Assembly (NCBI RefSeq): GCF_003967075.1
Contig: NZ_AP018664.1
Coordinates: forward strand, 2,728,001-2,792,000
DNA from: Sphingobium amiense
GTDB taxonomy: Bacteria; Pseudomonadota; Alphaproteobacteria; Sphingomonadales; Sphingomonadaceae
Length of the DNA stretch: 64,000 nt
Reading direction: 5' to 3'
The notes below the pieces were generated by a model. It was not told the origin of the DNA, did no database searches, and saw only the letters and a list, made by a program, of their open reading frames with translations. The position numbers were made by a program, and so were the translations under genes. Of this stretch, positions 54,306 through 63,943 are shown in pieces; positions within the stretch are counted from its first letter, which is position 1; each line of letters begins with the position of its first letter.

Positions 54306-55855
54306 GAAAAACCGATCAAAAAGCTGTTGTTTATTGCCGGGTTAGCACCAAAAAGCAGGCCCGGGAGGGTAATGGTCTTGCCTCACAGGAAACTCGTTGC
54401 CGGGAATATGCAGGCCATCGCAATCATGAAGTGATTGCCGTCTTCATGGACGACGTGTCGGGCAAGCTCGCCAAGCGTCCCGGCTTCGATCAGATGATTG
54501 CGTTCATGCGGAAGAACCGCAAGCTGGGCATCGTCGTCATCGTCGATGACCCCAGCCGTCTCGCGCGCGAAGTGCGTACTCATTTCGATTTGAAAGACCT
54601 GATCGTCCTTGCCGGAGGAACGATTGAATCGCCGAACCACGATTTCGACGATGACCCCGACAGCGTTTTTCTAGAAACTTTGACCGCCACGCTCGCCCAG
54701 CATCAGCGGTTGAAGAATGGTCAGCAGGCGACATCGCGGATGCGCGCGCGGATGCAGTCGGGTTTCTACGTCCACAATCCAACGCTCGGCTATGTGTACG
54801 AGAAAAGCCCGGCGGGCGGGAGCGTGCTGGTAAGGCGAGAGCCGATTGCCTCGATCATCGCCGAGGGTCTTGAGGCCTTCGCGAGCGGGCGTTTGGGTAC
54901 GCAGGCGGAATTCAAACGCTTCCTTGAAGCGCATCCCGCGTTCCCCAAAACACGCCACGGGCATGTTACCAATCAACAGGCCAAGCGCATCCTGACACAC
55001 CCGCTTTACTGCGGACTGATTCAGAGCAAGAAGTGGGACGTGTCACCGCGCAAGGGTCATCACCCCGCACTGATTTCTGTCGAAACCTTCGAGAAGAACC
55101 AAGAACGCTTGTTCGGGAAGCCGATGGCCCCGGCGCGGGCCGACGTCCACATCGACTTCCCCATGCGCGGGGTCGTGACCTGCGGCTGCTGCCATCACCC
55201 GATGACGAGCAACTACAGTACAGGGCGGAGCGGCAAGCGTTTCCCATACTATGTCTGCCGCCATCGCGGTTGTGAGAAATTCGGCAAGTCCGTCCGGCGT
55301 GAAATCGTCGAGGACGCTTTTGAGTCGCTGCTTGTGAAGCTCAAGCCAAGCGATGCGCTCTTCGACCTATTCTCCAAGCTGTTTCGGAAGCGTTGGGATG
55401 AGGCGAGCGGCAAAGCGAAGGAGATGAAGGCCACGCTTCGAATCCAAGCCGCTGCGGCGGACAAAAAGATTGCTGGCCTGCTCGACCGTATCATGGCTTC
55501 TGAAAGCGCAACGGTCATCAAACGCTACGAGAGCGAGATTGAGATTCTGGAGCGCGACAAACTCGTGATCGCGGAAAAAACGGCGAAGTGCGGGACCGCT
55601 CTACCAGACTACGACGCGACTTTTCGAACCGCTTTTGATTTTATCGGAAACCCTTGGAATCTTTGGAAGAATGGGACCTTTGAGGACAAGAGAATCGTTC
55701 TAAAACTGACTTTGGACACCCCAGTCGTTTATGACTGGAATGAGGGTGTTCGAACCCCTGAATTATCCTTCCCCTTCAAGGTGTTGAAGGCTGTCGGCGA
55801 TCAAAATGGTGAATTGGCGGAGCGGGAGGGATTCGAACCCTCGATACGCTTTTGA
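54302..55855 (+). CDS. Large serine recombinase (integrase)
   Basis: 517 residues. Catalytic domain with the nucleophile Ser15 in YCRVSTKKQAREGNG, then SRLAREVR and IESPNHDF. A recombinase domain from about 150-270 and a zinc ribbon at about 293-345 (CGCCHHPMTSNY ... YYVCRHRGCEK) follow; the C-terminus is a coiled coil (360-430). Large serine recombinases integrate between att sites with a two-base core. The last codons run into the 3' end of the tRNA-Ser gene (complement), so the stop is inside the tRNA gene. The element was therefore probably inserted there. Confidence 0.92.
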   Translation: MRKTDQKAVVYCRVSTKKQAREGNGLASQETRCREYAGHRNHEVIAVFMDDVSGKLAKRPGFDQMIAFMRKNRKLGIVVIVDDPSRLAREVRTHFDLKDLIVLAGGTIESPNHDFDDDPDSVFLETLTATLAQHQRLKNGQQATSRMRARMQSGFYVHNPTLGYVYEKSPAGGSVLVRREPIASIIAEGLEAFASGRLGTQAEFKRFLEAHPAFPKTRHGHVTNQQAKRILTHPLYCGLIQSKKWDVSPRKGHHPALISVETFEKNQERLFGKPMAPARADVHIDFPMRGVVTCGCCHHPMTSNYSTGRSGKRFPYYVCRHRGCEKFGKSVRREIVEDAFESLLVKLKPSDALFDLFSKLFRKRWDEASGKAKEMKATLRIQAAAADKKIAGLLDRIMASESATVIKRYESEIEILERDKLVIAEKTAKCGTALPDYDATFRTAFDFIGNPWNLWKNGTFEDKRIVLKLTLDTPVVYDWNEGVRTPELSFPFKVLKAVGDQNGELAEREGFEPSIRF

Positions 55856-55905
55856 CGTATACTCACTTTCCAGGCGAGCGCCTTCGACCACTCGGCCACC
55901 GCTCC
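55815..55905 (-). tRNA. tRNA-Ser (GGA)
   Basis: Complement of 55818-55905, with CCA encoded at 55815-55817. The acceptor arms GGAGCGG and CCGCTCC pair (7 bp), with anticodon loop CTGGAAA giving anticodon GGA, a long variable arm as is usual for serine tRNA, and T-loop GGTTCGAATCC. Its 3' end is overlapped by the recombinase stop codon. Confidence 0.93.
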
Positions 55906-56044
55906 GCATGAACCTGATTTTCGCTGGAAGCGGGTTCAATCAGCTTCTTTTCCATCGCACTGGAAGGCGGCTCCCTATCGTGGGGAGGCGGATGAGGCAA
56001 GGGCAAAAGGCGCGCGCGTCGAGCCACCACTCTGGCGTGCCGCG
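55906..56044. other. tRNA promoter region
   Basis: About 140 bases between the tRNA 5' end and the stop of the MFS gene; nothing else recognised. Confidence 0.3.
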
Positions 56045-57304
56045 TCAAGCGTCGAGCCGCCCCTCAGGAAGCGCAAACAGCACAGGAAGGCAGGCCAGCG
56101 CCACAATCGCGATCATGATGCCGGGGGCCGCCGGTGAGCCGCTTTGGCCGATGGCCCATTGGGCGAGCAACGGCGTCAGGCCGCCGAACAGGGCTGTTGC
56201 ACTCGTAGCGCCCAGCGCGAGACCGCTCAGGCGTTCACGCGCGGGGAATTGCTCAGCCGTGGCGACGGCGCCCACGGCACTAACGCCTCCCGCCAGCGCG
56301 GCGAGCGCCAGCGCGCTCCCCACGACAGCGAGAGCATCCGCTCCAGCAAGCAGTCTGAACGCCGGATATGGCAGCGCCGCAGCAAGGATGGCCAGAACGA
56401 CCAAGGTCGGCCTCCGCCCGAACCGGTCGGCGGCGATGCCCGCGAACGGGGTCGCCACGATCACCGCGACAGCGGCCAAGGTAGCGAGCTGTAACGCGAG
56501 TGCTTCGGAAAGGCCGCCCTGCGCCACCAGATGCACCGGCAGGTAGGTGATGCCGATATAATAGGTGATCGACCCCAAAGCGGAGATGACGAAGCCACGC
56601 ATAATACCGGCGCGATGGTGCGCCAGCGCTTCGCCGACCGGTCTTCGGGAGAGGGTCCCGGCTTCACGTGCCGCTTCGAACGCGGGTGATTCCGCCATGA
56701 ACGATCGCACGATCAGGATCAGCCCGGCCAGCAGCGCGCCGAAAAGGAAAGGCAGCCGCCACCCCCAACTGTCGAGCGCCGGCGCTGGCAGCAGCGAAAC
56801 GGTCAGCGCGCTGATCCCGGCGGCCAGCAGACCGCCCACCTCGCTCGTCGCGGCGGCCAGCGAGGTGACGAGGCCGCGCCTGTGAACCGGCGCGCCTTCC
56901 AGCATATAGGCGACGACGCCGGTATATTCTCCGCCCACGGCGAAACCCATGATACAGCGCAGGAGGATCAGCAGCACGCCCGCCAACGGACCGATCTGCG
57001 CCGCGGTCGGAAGCAGGGCCGTCGCCAGCATCGCGGCCGTCATCAGCGTCATCGACGCCAGCAGCGTCGTGCGGCGTCCGTGCCGGTCACCGAAATGACC
57101 GAACACCATCGCACCGAGCGGTCGCATGAGATAGGCGACGGCAAAGCCGGCCAGCGCCGCGAGCACGGGATCGTGCCCGACGAAGAAGAGCCGCGCTATG
57201 ACTGTCGCGAGATAGAGAAACAGGGTGAAATCATACCATTCAACAATGGTGGAAAGCGCGGCGAGGACCAGCGAGGGGCGGTCGAGGGAAGGCGGAGCGG
57301 CCAT
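56045..57304 (-). CDS. MFS transporter, metabolite:H+ symporter type
   Basis: 419 residues from the ATG at 57304; a TTG two codons upstream is not used. Twelve hydrophobic helices. The motif FGHFGDRHGRRTTLL (loop 2-3) and its second copy FAGIAADRFGRRPTLV (loop 8-9) are the MFS signature; VEWYDFTLFLYLAT and MGFAVGGEYTGVVAYMLE are typical of the MHS/ProP subgroup of organic-acid and osmolyte transporters. The substrate cannot be told. The gene faces away from the TonB receptor gene, with about 125 bases between them. Confidence 0.9.
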   Translation of the reverse strand: MAAPPSLDRPSLVLAALSTIVEWYDFTLFLYLATVIARLFFVGHDPVLAALAGFAVAYLMRPLGAMVFGHFGDRHGRRTTLLASMTLMTAAMLATALLPTAAQIGPLAGVLLILLRCIMGFAVGGEYTGVVAYMLEGAPVHRRGLVTSLAAATSEVGGLLAAGISALTVSLLPAPALDSWGWRLPFLFGALLAGLILIVRSFMAESPAFEAAREAGTLSRRPVGEALAHHRAGIMRGFVISALGSITYYIGITYLPVHLVAQGGLSEALALQLATLAAVAVIVATPFAGIAADRFGRRPTLVVLAILAAALPYPAFRLLAGADALAVVGSALALAALAGGVSAVGAVATAEQFPARERLSGLALGATSATALFGGLTPLLAQWAIGQSGSPAAPGIMIAIVALACLPVLFALPEGRLDA

Positions 57305-57429
57305 GGGCAACCCTAGCCGCGCGGACCGGCGGGGACAATGTGGCGGTTCCCGTCCCGACAGGGAAAATTATGCAGCTTATCCTTTGGACGGAGTGACAAG
57401 CTCGCGCCTTGAAGGCAGAAGGCCGCGCC

Positions 57430-59454
57430 ATGAAACATGCGCCCTTGATTACGCTTGCGTTACTAACCCCCTGCAGCGTTCACGCGCAGGACAATGCGGG
57501 CGGCCCCGCGCCCACGATCATCGTAACCGGCACCGGCCTTGGACAGCCGCCGGGCGCTCCGGCTTATGGGTCAGTCGAGATCGACCGGGCGCGGCTGGTC
57601 GACAATGCGCCGGGGCGGATCGAGAATCTCCTTGCCGATGTGGCCGGGTTCCAGCAGTTCCGGCGGTCGGACAGCCGCTCGTCCAACCCCTCCAATCAGG
57701 GCGCAACACTGCGGGCGCTGGGCGGCAACGCGTCGAGCCGGACGCTCGTCCTCCTGGACGGCGTGCCGGTGGCCGATCCCTTCTTCGGCTATATCCCGTT
57801 CAGCGCCATCGTGCCTGACCGGCTGTCATCGGTGCGGGTGACGCGGGGCGGCGGGATCGGCCCCTTCGGAGCAGGCGCGGTCGCAGGCACGATCGAGCTT
57901 TCGAGCGCGACGCGCGACGCGTTGCCCGCCTTCTCCGCCAGCGCCTTTACCGGTAGCCGGGACGCCACCGAAGTAGCTGCGTCCATCACGCCGGATCTGG
58001 GCAACGGCTATGCCAGCCTGTCGGGACGCTGGGACCGCGGCGACGGGTTCCAGACGACGCCGCGATCCCAGCGGGTGAGCGCAACGACGCCCGCCGCCTA
58101 TGAAAGCTGGTCGGCCAATCTGCGCGCCGTCGCGCCGCTGTCTGCCAGTGCGGAAGTCCAGTTCCGCGCGACGCTGTTCGAGGATCGCCGGACGCTGCGC
58201 TTTCGCGGCGCGGACAGCATGAGCCAGGGTCAGGATGCCAGCATCCGCCTTGTCAGCCGCGGGCCGTGGCAGGTCGACGCCCTTGCCTATCTTCAGGCGC
58301 GCAATTTCTCCAACATCGTCATTTCCGCCACCAGCTTCCGCAAGTCTCTGGATCAGCGCAATACGCCGTCCACGGGTATCGGCGGCAAGCTGGAACTGCG
58401 CCCCCCTGTCGGCGCGGACCATGTGCTGCGGATCGGGGCGGACACGCGCTTTGCCCAGGGCGACATGATGGAGGACGCCTATAACGCGAACCTCGCGGCC
58501 AACCCGCTGACCGCCCGGCGCCACGCAGGAGGAAAGCAGGTCACCACGGGCCTGTTCGTGGAGGATGACTGGACGCCCCCTGCCTTCGATGGGCGGCTGG
58601 TGCTGACGGCGGGCGCGCGGGCGGATCACTGGTCGATCAGCGATGCGTCGTTCAGGTCCGTGGGGCCGACCGGCGTCGTGACCAGCACGAGCAACTTCCC
58701 TGACCGGTCCGACTGGGCCTTTTCCGGGCGGGCGGGCGCGCTTTATCGGGTCAATGAGGCGTTGTCGCTTCGCGCCGCGGCCTATAGCGGCTTTCGCCTG
58801 CCGACGCTGAACGAGCTTTACCGTCCGTTCGTGGTCTTCCCGATCACGACGCAGGCCAATGCGGCGCTCAAGCCCGAAAAGCTGAAAGGCGCGGAAGCCG
58901 GGCTGGAACTTCATCCGGCGAAGGGCGTGGATCTGGCGGCGACCCTTTTCGTCAACCGGCTGGACAACGCCATCGCCAACGTGACTGTCGCACCCAACAC
59001 CCGACAGCGGCAGAATGTCGACGCAGTGCTTGCGCGCGGGATCGAACTGACGGCAAGCGCGGCTCTGACCCCGCATCTCTCGCTCAGCGCATCCTACGCC
59101 TACAGCCACAGCAAGGTGGATGCGCCGGGCACTGCGCTCGACGGACTTGCCCCCGCGCAGTCGCCGCGTCATTCGGCAAGTGCGACAGCGATGTGGACAG
59201 TTGAAAACGTGTTCTCGCTGTCCGGGACCGTTCGTTATGTCGGACGTCAATATGAGGACGACCTGCAGACCGATACGCTGCCCGACGCGCTCACCGTCGA
59301 TGGTTTCGCGCGCTTCCCCATCGGCCGAACTGTCAGCCTGATCGGCCGCGCCGAAAATATCTTCGACGCGCGGGTGGTGACGCGCAATGCGGGCGGGTCG
59401 ATCGACCTCGGCACACCGCGCACATTATGGATCGGGGTGCGGATCGGCGGTTAG
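57430..59454 (+). CDS. TonB-dependent receptor
   Basis: 674 residues from the ATG at 57430, with a signal peptide ending in VHAQ. Plug: APTIIVTGTGLG, RIENLLADVAGFQQFRRSD and LVLLDGVPVADPF. The barrel ends LWIGVRIGG. The TonB box may be PTIIVTGT. Outer membrane protein importing iron or metal complexes, cobalamin or other large ligands. The MFS gene is divergent; this may be a joint uptake unit, but the ligand is not shown by the sequence. Confidence 0.9.
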   Translation: MKHAPLITLALLTPCSVHAQDNAGGPAPTIIVTGTGLGQPPGAPAYGSVEIDRARLVDNAPGRIENLLADVAGFQQFRRSDSRSSNPSNQGATLRALGGNASSRTLVLLDGVPVADPFFGYIPFSAIVPDRLSSVRVTRGGGIGPFGAGAVAGTIELSSATRDALPAFSASAFTGSRDATEVAASITPDLGNGYASLSGRWDRGDGFQTTPRSQRVSATTPAAYESWSANLRAVAPLSASAEVQFRATLFEDRRTLRFRGADSMSQGQDASIRLVSRGPWQVDALAYLQARNFSNIVISATSFRKSLDQRNTPSTGIGGKLELRPPVGADHVLRIGADTRFAQGDMMEDAYNANLAANPLTARRHAGGKQVTTGLFVEDDWTPPAFDGRLVLTAGARADHWSISDASFRSVGPTGVVTSTSNFPDRSDWAFSGRAGALYRVNEALSLRAAAYSGFRLPTLNELYRPFVVFPITTQANAALKPEKLKGAEAGLELHPAKGVDLAATLFVNRLDNAIANVTVAPNTRQRQNVDAVLARGIELTASAALTPHLSLSASYAYSHSKVDAPGTALDGLAPAQSPRHSASATAMWTVENVFSLSGTVRYVGRQYEDDLQTDTLPDALTVDGFARFPIGRTVSLIGRAENIFDARVVTRNAGGSIDLGTPRTLWIGVRIGG

Positions 59455-59539
59455 GCCGAAGACCGCCGATCCCTGAAACGGCGCGACAAGATAGCGCGTC
59501 CGGGTGCCAGCGCACGCTCCATCCCATGTGGCGTGGAGT

Positions 59540-60910
59540 TCAGACTGCCAGCCGGATCGCCGCTCCGGCCACAGCGCAGGCTGCTAAAACCGGCAACACA
59601 CCCATCCGGAACCGGAACACGGCAACCAGCGCGGCGGCGGACAGGGCGGCGGCAATCGGGTCGATGGAGGACAGGACCGGCAGGTCGATGGTTCCCGTCG
59701 CTATCGTTACAGGTCGTACCTGCCGAAACAGGCTATGGATCGCGAACCACAGTGCGAGGTTCAGGATGACGCCGACCACCGCCGCGGTGATCGCGCCGAG
59801 TGCCGCCGAAAGCGCCCGGTTGCCGCGCAGCCGCTCGACAAAGGGGGCGCCCGCGAAAATCCAGAGGAAGCAGGGCAGGAACGTCACCCATGTCGTCAGC
59901 ACCGCGCCCAGTGTCGCGGCCAGAAGCGGCGTCAGCGCACCCGCGTCGCGATAGGCGGCCAGGAAGCCCACGAACTGCGTCACCATGATGAGCGGTCCGG
60001 GCGTGGTTTCCGCCATGCCGAGACCATCGAGCATCTCGCCGGGCCGCAGCCAGCCGAAGCCCTCCACCGCCTGCTGCGCCACATAGGCGAGCACCGCATA
60101 GGCGCCGCCGAAGGTCACGACCGCCATCTGGCTGAAGAAGCTGGCGATCCGGAAGAAGGTCGCTTCATCGCCCAGTGTCAGGAACAGCGCCAGCACCGGA
60201 CCGAGCCAGAGCAGCAGCAGCGTCCCGCAGATGCGCAGCGACCAGCGCAGATCGGGTCGCGCATGGTCGGGCAGGCCTTCGCCCAGCGCCGTGTCGCGGT
60301 CATGGACAATCGCTCCCTGCCCATGCCCTCCATGGCCAGCCCCGCCAAACTGCGCCAGCCCCGCCCGCCCGCCCGCATAGCCGGCGAGGCCCGCCGCCAG
60401 CACGATCAGCGGGAAGGGCGCGCCCAGAAAGAAGATCGCGACGAACGCCGCTGCCGCGATGCCGCGCATCGCGCCGTTGCGCAGGGCGCGCGATCCCACG
60501 CGCACCACTGCCTGCGCCACGACCGCCAGCACCGCCGCCTTGAGACCGAAGAACAGACCTTCGACCAGCGGCACATGGCCGAGCAGGACATAGACAAAAC
60601 TCAGCGCCAGAATCGCAAGGAAGCCGGGCAGCACGAACAGGCCGCCCGCCACCAGCCCGCCCTTCGTCCTATGAAGCAGCCAGCCGATATAGATGGCCAG
60701 TTGCTGCGCTTCCGGACCGGGCAGCAGCATGCAATAGTTGAGCGCATGCAGGAAACGCCCCTCGCCGATCCACTTTTTCTCCTCGACGAGAATACGGTGC
60801 ATGACCGCGATCTGGCCCGCAGGCCCGCCGAAGCTGAGCGCCGCGATCTGCGCCCATGTCTTCACCGCTTCGGCGAAGGATATGCCATGATCGGGTGTCG
60901 GGCGGGTCAT
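59540..60910 (-). CDS. chrA: Chromate transporter ChrA
   Basis: 456 residues with about ten hydrophobic segments and two homologous halves. The N-terminal half starts SFAEAVKTWAQIAALSFGGPAGQIAVMHR, then CMLLPGPEAQQLAIYIGW; the second half has SFFSQMAVVTFGGAYAVLAYV and GMAETTPGPLIMVTQFVGF. It pumps chromate out of the cell. A long loop with histidines and glycines lies at about residues 190-220. The start overlaps the chrB stop (ATGA). Confidence 0.93.
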   Translation of the reverse strand: MTRPTPDHGISFAEAVKTWAQIAALSFGGPAGQIAVMHRILVEEKKWIGEGRFLHALNYCMLLPGPEAQQLAIYIGWLLHRTKGGLVAGGLFVLPGFLAILALSFVYVLLGHVPLVEGLFFGLKAAVLAVVAQAVVRVGSRALRNGAMRGIAAAAFVAIFFLGAPFPLIVLAAGLAGYAGGRAGLAQFGGAGHGGHGQGAIVHDRDTALGEGLPDHARPDLRWSLRICGTLLLLWLGPVLALFLTLGDEATFFRIASFFSQMAVVTFGGAYAVLAYVAQQAVEGFGWLRPGEMLDGLGMAETTPGPLIMVTQFVGFLAAYRDAGALTPLLAATLGAVLTTWVTFLPCFLWIFAGAPFVERLRGNRALSAALGAITAAVVGVILNLALWFAIHSLFRQVRPVTIATGTIDLPVLSSIDPIAAALSAAALVAVFRFRMGVLPVLAACAVAGAAIRLAV

Positions 60911-61860
60911 GTCGCGGTCCTGCTGCTGAAATAGGCATGGAACTGGTTCAGCGCATCGCTTCCCATCGCGATGCGCTGGAGATCGTCGTCGCTCGACGCG
61001 CAGATGCCAGACAGTATCGCGCCAAGCCCCGCCGCTTCGGGCCGCGCGAACCTGCCGTCGCCGATGTCGAGGTCATGGATGATCTCGCCGATGGCGACGA
61101 GCGCCGCGTCGCCGGTCAGCTCCGCATGCAGCAGCAGCGTTTCGAAGCTGCACCGGTCTTCTTCATGCGTGATTTCGCCGTCCGCCATATCGAAACGCAG
61201 CTCGTCGGGTTGCGGCGTGTGATGCCGTGCATCGACGAAACGAAAGCGGGCCTTGCCGTCGATAAACCGCCGGATCGCCCAGGCGCAGGCGATGCGATCG
61301 ACATGCACGCCGCTGCGCGTCACCCAGATACGCCTCTTGAGATTGAGCGGCTGTTCCGGTGGGTGCGCGTTTGCCCGGCCGACGTCGGGATGGGCGTAAC
61401 GCTGGCGGTCGAGATCGGCGAGCGCGGCCTGTGCCGCCTGCTGGCCCGGCGCGCCGAAAAAGTCGATCGCTTCGATGTCAGCCATGCGCTTCTGCAGCCG
61501 CGCGATCTCCGCGCCGCTGACAGGCCCGGTCTCGAGAAGCTGACGTGAAGACTCGACGATCTCCCGATAGTCCGCGTCGCGGGCGGCGTCGAACAGTTGC
61601 CGCACATCATCGTCGCTCTGCCCGGCAAGAAGCCGCGCGTCGATCAGGGTCGCTTCGCCGCCGCTGGCGTTGACTTCCTCCATCAGCGCGCGGAACGCCA
61701 CCTCCGCTTTGGGCGTGCGCGGCAGCACATGCGCGGCGTTCTTGAGCGGCACGGCTCCCATCGCCTGCAGCCGCCGCCAGATTTTCACGCGTGCATAGGG
61801 CGGCCGGGCGGGCAATTGATGCAGGAGTGCAAGCCAGCCATTGGCATCAGGCGTTGTCAT
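60907..61860 (-). CDS. chrB: Chromate resistance protein ChrB
   Basis: 317 residues. The N-terminal domain LLHQLPARPPYARVKIWRRLQAMGAVPLKNAAHVLP is the ChrB N-terminal domain and the C-terminal half with ITRSGVHVDRIACAWAIRRFID and HEEDRCSFETLL is the ChrB C-terminal domain. In other bacteria ChrB senses chromate and regulates chrBA. It is coupled to chrA by a four-base overlap. A perfect 16-base palindrome lies just upstream. Confidence 0.92.
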   Translation of the reverse strand: MTTPDANGWLALLHQLPARPPYARVKIWRRLQAMGAVPLKNAAHVLPRTPKAEVAFRALMEEVNASGGEATLIDARLLAGQSDDDVRQLFDAARDADYREIVESSRQLLETGPVSGAEIARLQKRMADIEAIDFFGAPGQQAAQAALADLDRQRYAHPDVGRANAHPPEQPLNLKRRIWVTRSGVHVDRIACAWAIRRFIDGKARFRFVDARHHTPQPDELRFDMADGEITHEEDRCSFETLLLHAELTGDAALVAIGEIIHDLDIGDGRFARPEAAGLGAILSGICASSDDDLQRIAMGSDALNQFHAYFSSRTAT

Positions 61861-61873
61861 GATGCATATGTAT

Positions 61874-61889
61874 CAAATCAATTGATTTG
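61874..61889. promoter_or_regulatory. Perfect palindrome CAAATCAATTGATTTG, candidate ChrB operator
   Basis: CAAATCAATTGATTTG is self-complementary over all 16 bases. It sits in the 45-base gap between the chrB start (61860) and the AlgE-like gene start (61906), in the position where a shared operator of two divergent genes would be. Identity of the regulator is inferred. Confidence 0.6.
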
Positions 61890-61905
61890 GAGAAATAGCT
61901 GTATC

Positions 61906-63237
61906 ATGAAATTGTGGCGTTGCCTGTCGCTGCTCGTGCTGGCGGTCCCGGTGTCCGCCGACGCCCGTGACGGGCTGACGCTGTCGGGCGCGACCCGGCT
62001 GCGGTTCGAGAGCATTTCGGGGCAGGCACGCGCCGGTTATGACCGTGATGACAGTCTGTTCAATATCCGCACGCAGGTCGCCGCCGATTACCGTTCGGGC
62101 GGCTGGCATATCGGCGCGGAACTCTTCGACAGCCGCGTCTATGGCGACGATCCCGGCACGCCGGTTTCGACCGGGGAAGTGAATACGCTCGAACTGGTTC
62201 AGGCCTATGTCAGCCGGGACATTCGCGCGCCGATGGGCGCGGGATCGCGCCTGACGCTGACGGCGGGGCGGATGATGCTGAATCTCGGCTCCCGGCGTCT
62301 GGTCGCGGCGGACGATTATCGCAACACCACCAACGGCTATACGGGGCTGCGGGCCGACCTCACCGCGCGGCACGGATTGAGCGCCGTCGCCATCTACACC
62401 CTGCCCCAGCAGCGCCGCCCCGATGACCGCGACGGCATCCGGAACGCGCGCGTCCGCTTCGATTATGAAGGGCTGGATCTGGTGCTGTGGGGCGGCATCG
62501 TTAGCAAGGCGGGCCTTCCGGGCGGCGTGATGGCGGAGGGAAGCTATTTCCACCTCGGCGAGCGGGACGAGCCGGGTCGCCCGACGCGCGACCGGTCGCT
62601 CGACACATGGGGCGGGCGGATCATCCGCGAACCCAAGGCGGGATTGGTGGATTTTGAAGTCGAGGCGTTCCACCAGACCGGCCATATCAGCGCCTCCGCA
62701 CTTCCCGACGCTGCCCGCCAGCAGGTCAGTGCCGGTTTCTTCCATGCCGATGCCGGTTATACGTTCCCTGTCGCCTGGACGCCGCGCCTCAGCGCCGAGT
62801 TCGACTGGGCGAGCGGTGACCGGCCGGGCGGGCGCTACGGCCGGTTCGACACGCTGTTCGGAATGCGCCGCGCGGACCTCGCGCCAGCCGGGCTCTACAA
62901 TGCCATGGCGCGTACCAACATCCTCGGTCCGGGGCTGCGGCTGGAAGCGACGCCGAACAAGGCGTGGGACTGGTTCGTCGGCTATCGCGCCTTCTGGCTC
63001 GCCTCCCGCACCGATGCCTTTTCAGCCACTGGAGTGCGCGATGCGAGCGGTGCGTCAGGCCGCTTTGCCGGGCATCAGATGGAGGCGCGGCTGCGATACT
63101 GGCTGATCCCCAAAAGGCTGCGCTTCGAATATGACGGCGTGGCGCTGGCCAAGGGGGCGTTCCTGCGCAATGCACCCAACGCGCCTGCGGGCGACTGGAC
63201 CCTCTATCATTCGTTCAACCTGACCGCCTCCTTCTAG
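61906..63237 (+). CDS. AlgE-like outer membrane porin (alginate export family)
   Basis: 443 residues from the ATG at 61906, with a signal peptide ending in VSADA. It has GLTLSGATRLRFESI, LTAGRMMLNLGSRRLV, and a C-terminal NLTASF as in the alginate-export/outer membrane porin family. A monomeric outer membrane beta-barrel. It is divergent from chrB across the palindrome and may be chromate-induced. Substrate unknown. Confidence 0.85.
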   Translation: MKLWRCLSLLVLAVPVSADARDGLTLSGATRLRFESISGQARAGYDRDDSLFNIRTQVAADYRSGGWHIGAELFDSRVYGDDPGTPVSTGEVNTLELVQAYVSRDIRAPMGAGSRLTLTAGRMMLNLGSRRLVAADDYRNTTNGYTGLRADLTARHGLSAVAIYTLPQQRRPDDRDGIRNARVRFDYEGLDLVLWGGIVSKAGLPGGVMAEGSYFHLGERDEPGRPTRDRSLDTWGGRIIREPKAGLVDFEVEAFHQTGHISASALPDAARQQVSAGFFHADAGYTFPVAWTPRLSAEFDWASGDRPGGRYGRFDTLFGMRRADLAPAGLYNAMARTNILGPGLRLEATPNKAWDWFVGYRAFWLASRTDAFSATGVRDASGASGRFAGHQMEARLRYWLIPKRLRFEYDGVALAKGAFLRNAPNAPAGDWTLYHSFNLTASF

Positions 63238-63294
63238 CCCCCGCTTGCGCCCGTCGATCCGCCCGCTATGGCGGAGTCACGAGCGGGGAACGAC

Positions 63295-63933
63295 ATGGCG
63301 CAATGCGAAATGCTGGCGGGCAAGCGGGTGCTGTTCGTCATGGCGGTCGAGATGGAATATGGGCCGCATCTGCGGGCGCGGTTCGATGCCTTGCTGACCG
63401 GCGTCGGCCCGATCGAGGCGGCGCTCGCCACCGGCATGGCGTTGCAGCGCATGGCGGCGGATAACGCGCTGCCCGACCTGATTGTCTCGCTCGGCTCGGC
63501 AGGATCGCGGCGTTGCCCGCTGGGCGAGATATTTCAGGTGCGGAGCGTGTCGTGGCGCGACATGGATGCGTCGCGGCTGGGCTTCACCAAGGGGGTGACG
63601 CCGCTGATGGATCATCCGGTGGACGTGCCGCTCCTGACGCCGCTCGACCTGCCGTCCGCGCGCCTTTCGACCGGCGCGAATGTGGTGGGGGGCGACGATT
63701 ATGCCGCCATAGACGCCGATATGGTCGACATGGAAACTTTCGCCATAGCGCGTGCCTGCGCGCGGTTCGGGATACCGATGACGGGATTGCGCGGCATTTC
63801 CGATGGCCCCGGCGAACTCGACCATATTGATAGCTGGACGCAGCTTCTGGACCTGATCGACGAGCGGCTGGCGGTGGCGGTGGACGGGATCGAACCGGCG
63901 CTGCTCGCAGGAAGGCTCGATCCGGCGGCCTGA
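63295..63933 (+). CDS. MTA/SAH nucleosidase-type phosphorylase
   Basis: 212 residues from the ATG at 63295 with GGGGAA upstream; an earlier in-frame ATG at 63268 is possible. VLFVMAVEMEYG, LLTGVGPIEAALATG, IVSLGSAGS, and DMVDMETFAIARACARFG with the catalytic glutamate in M-E-T are the features of the nucleoside phosphorylase fold, class Pfs. It cleaves methylthioadenosine and S-adenosylhomocysteine. Ends 60 bases before the window edge. Confidence 0.88.
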   Translation: MAQCEMLAGKRVLFVMAVEMEYGPHLRARFDALLTGVGPIEAALATGMALQRMAADNALPDLIVSLGSAGSRRCPLGEIFQVRSVSWRDMDASRLGFTKGVTPLMDHPVDVPLLTPLDLPSARLSTGANVVGGDDYAAIDADMVDMETFAIARACARFGIPMTGLRGISDGPGELDHIDSWTQLLDLIDERLAVAVDGIEPALLAGRLDPAA

Positions 63934-63943
63934 CGGCGGCGCG

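Noticed and set aside
57826..59250. 474-residue open frame on the minus strand
   Set aside because: Antisense to the TonB-dependent receptor; arginine- and proline-rich shadow sequence.
59735..60934. 399-residue open frame on the plus strand
   Set aside because: Antisense to chrA; low-complexity composition rich in Arg, Gln and His.
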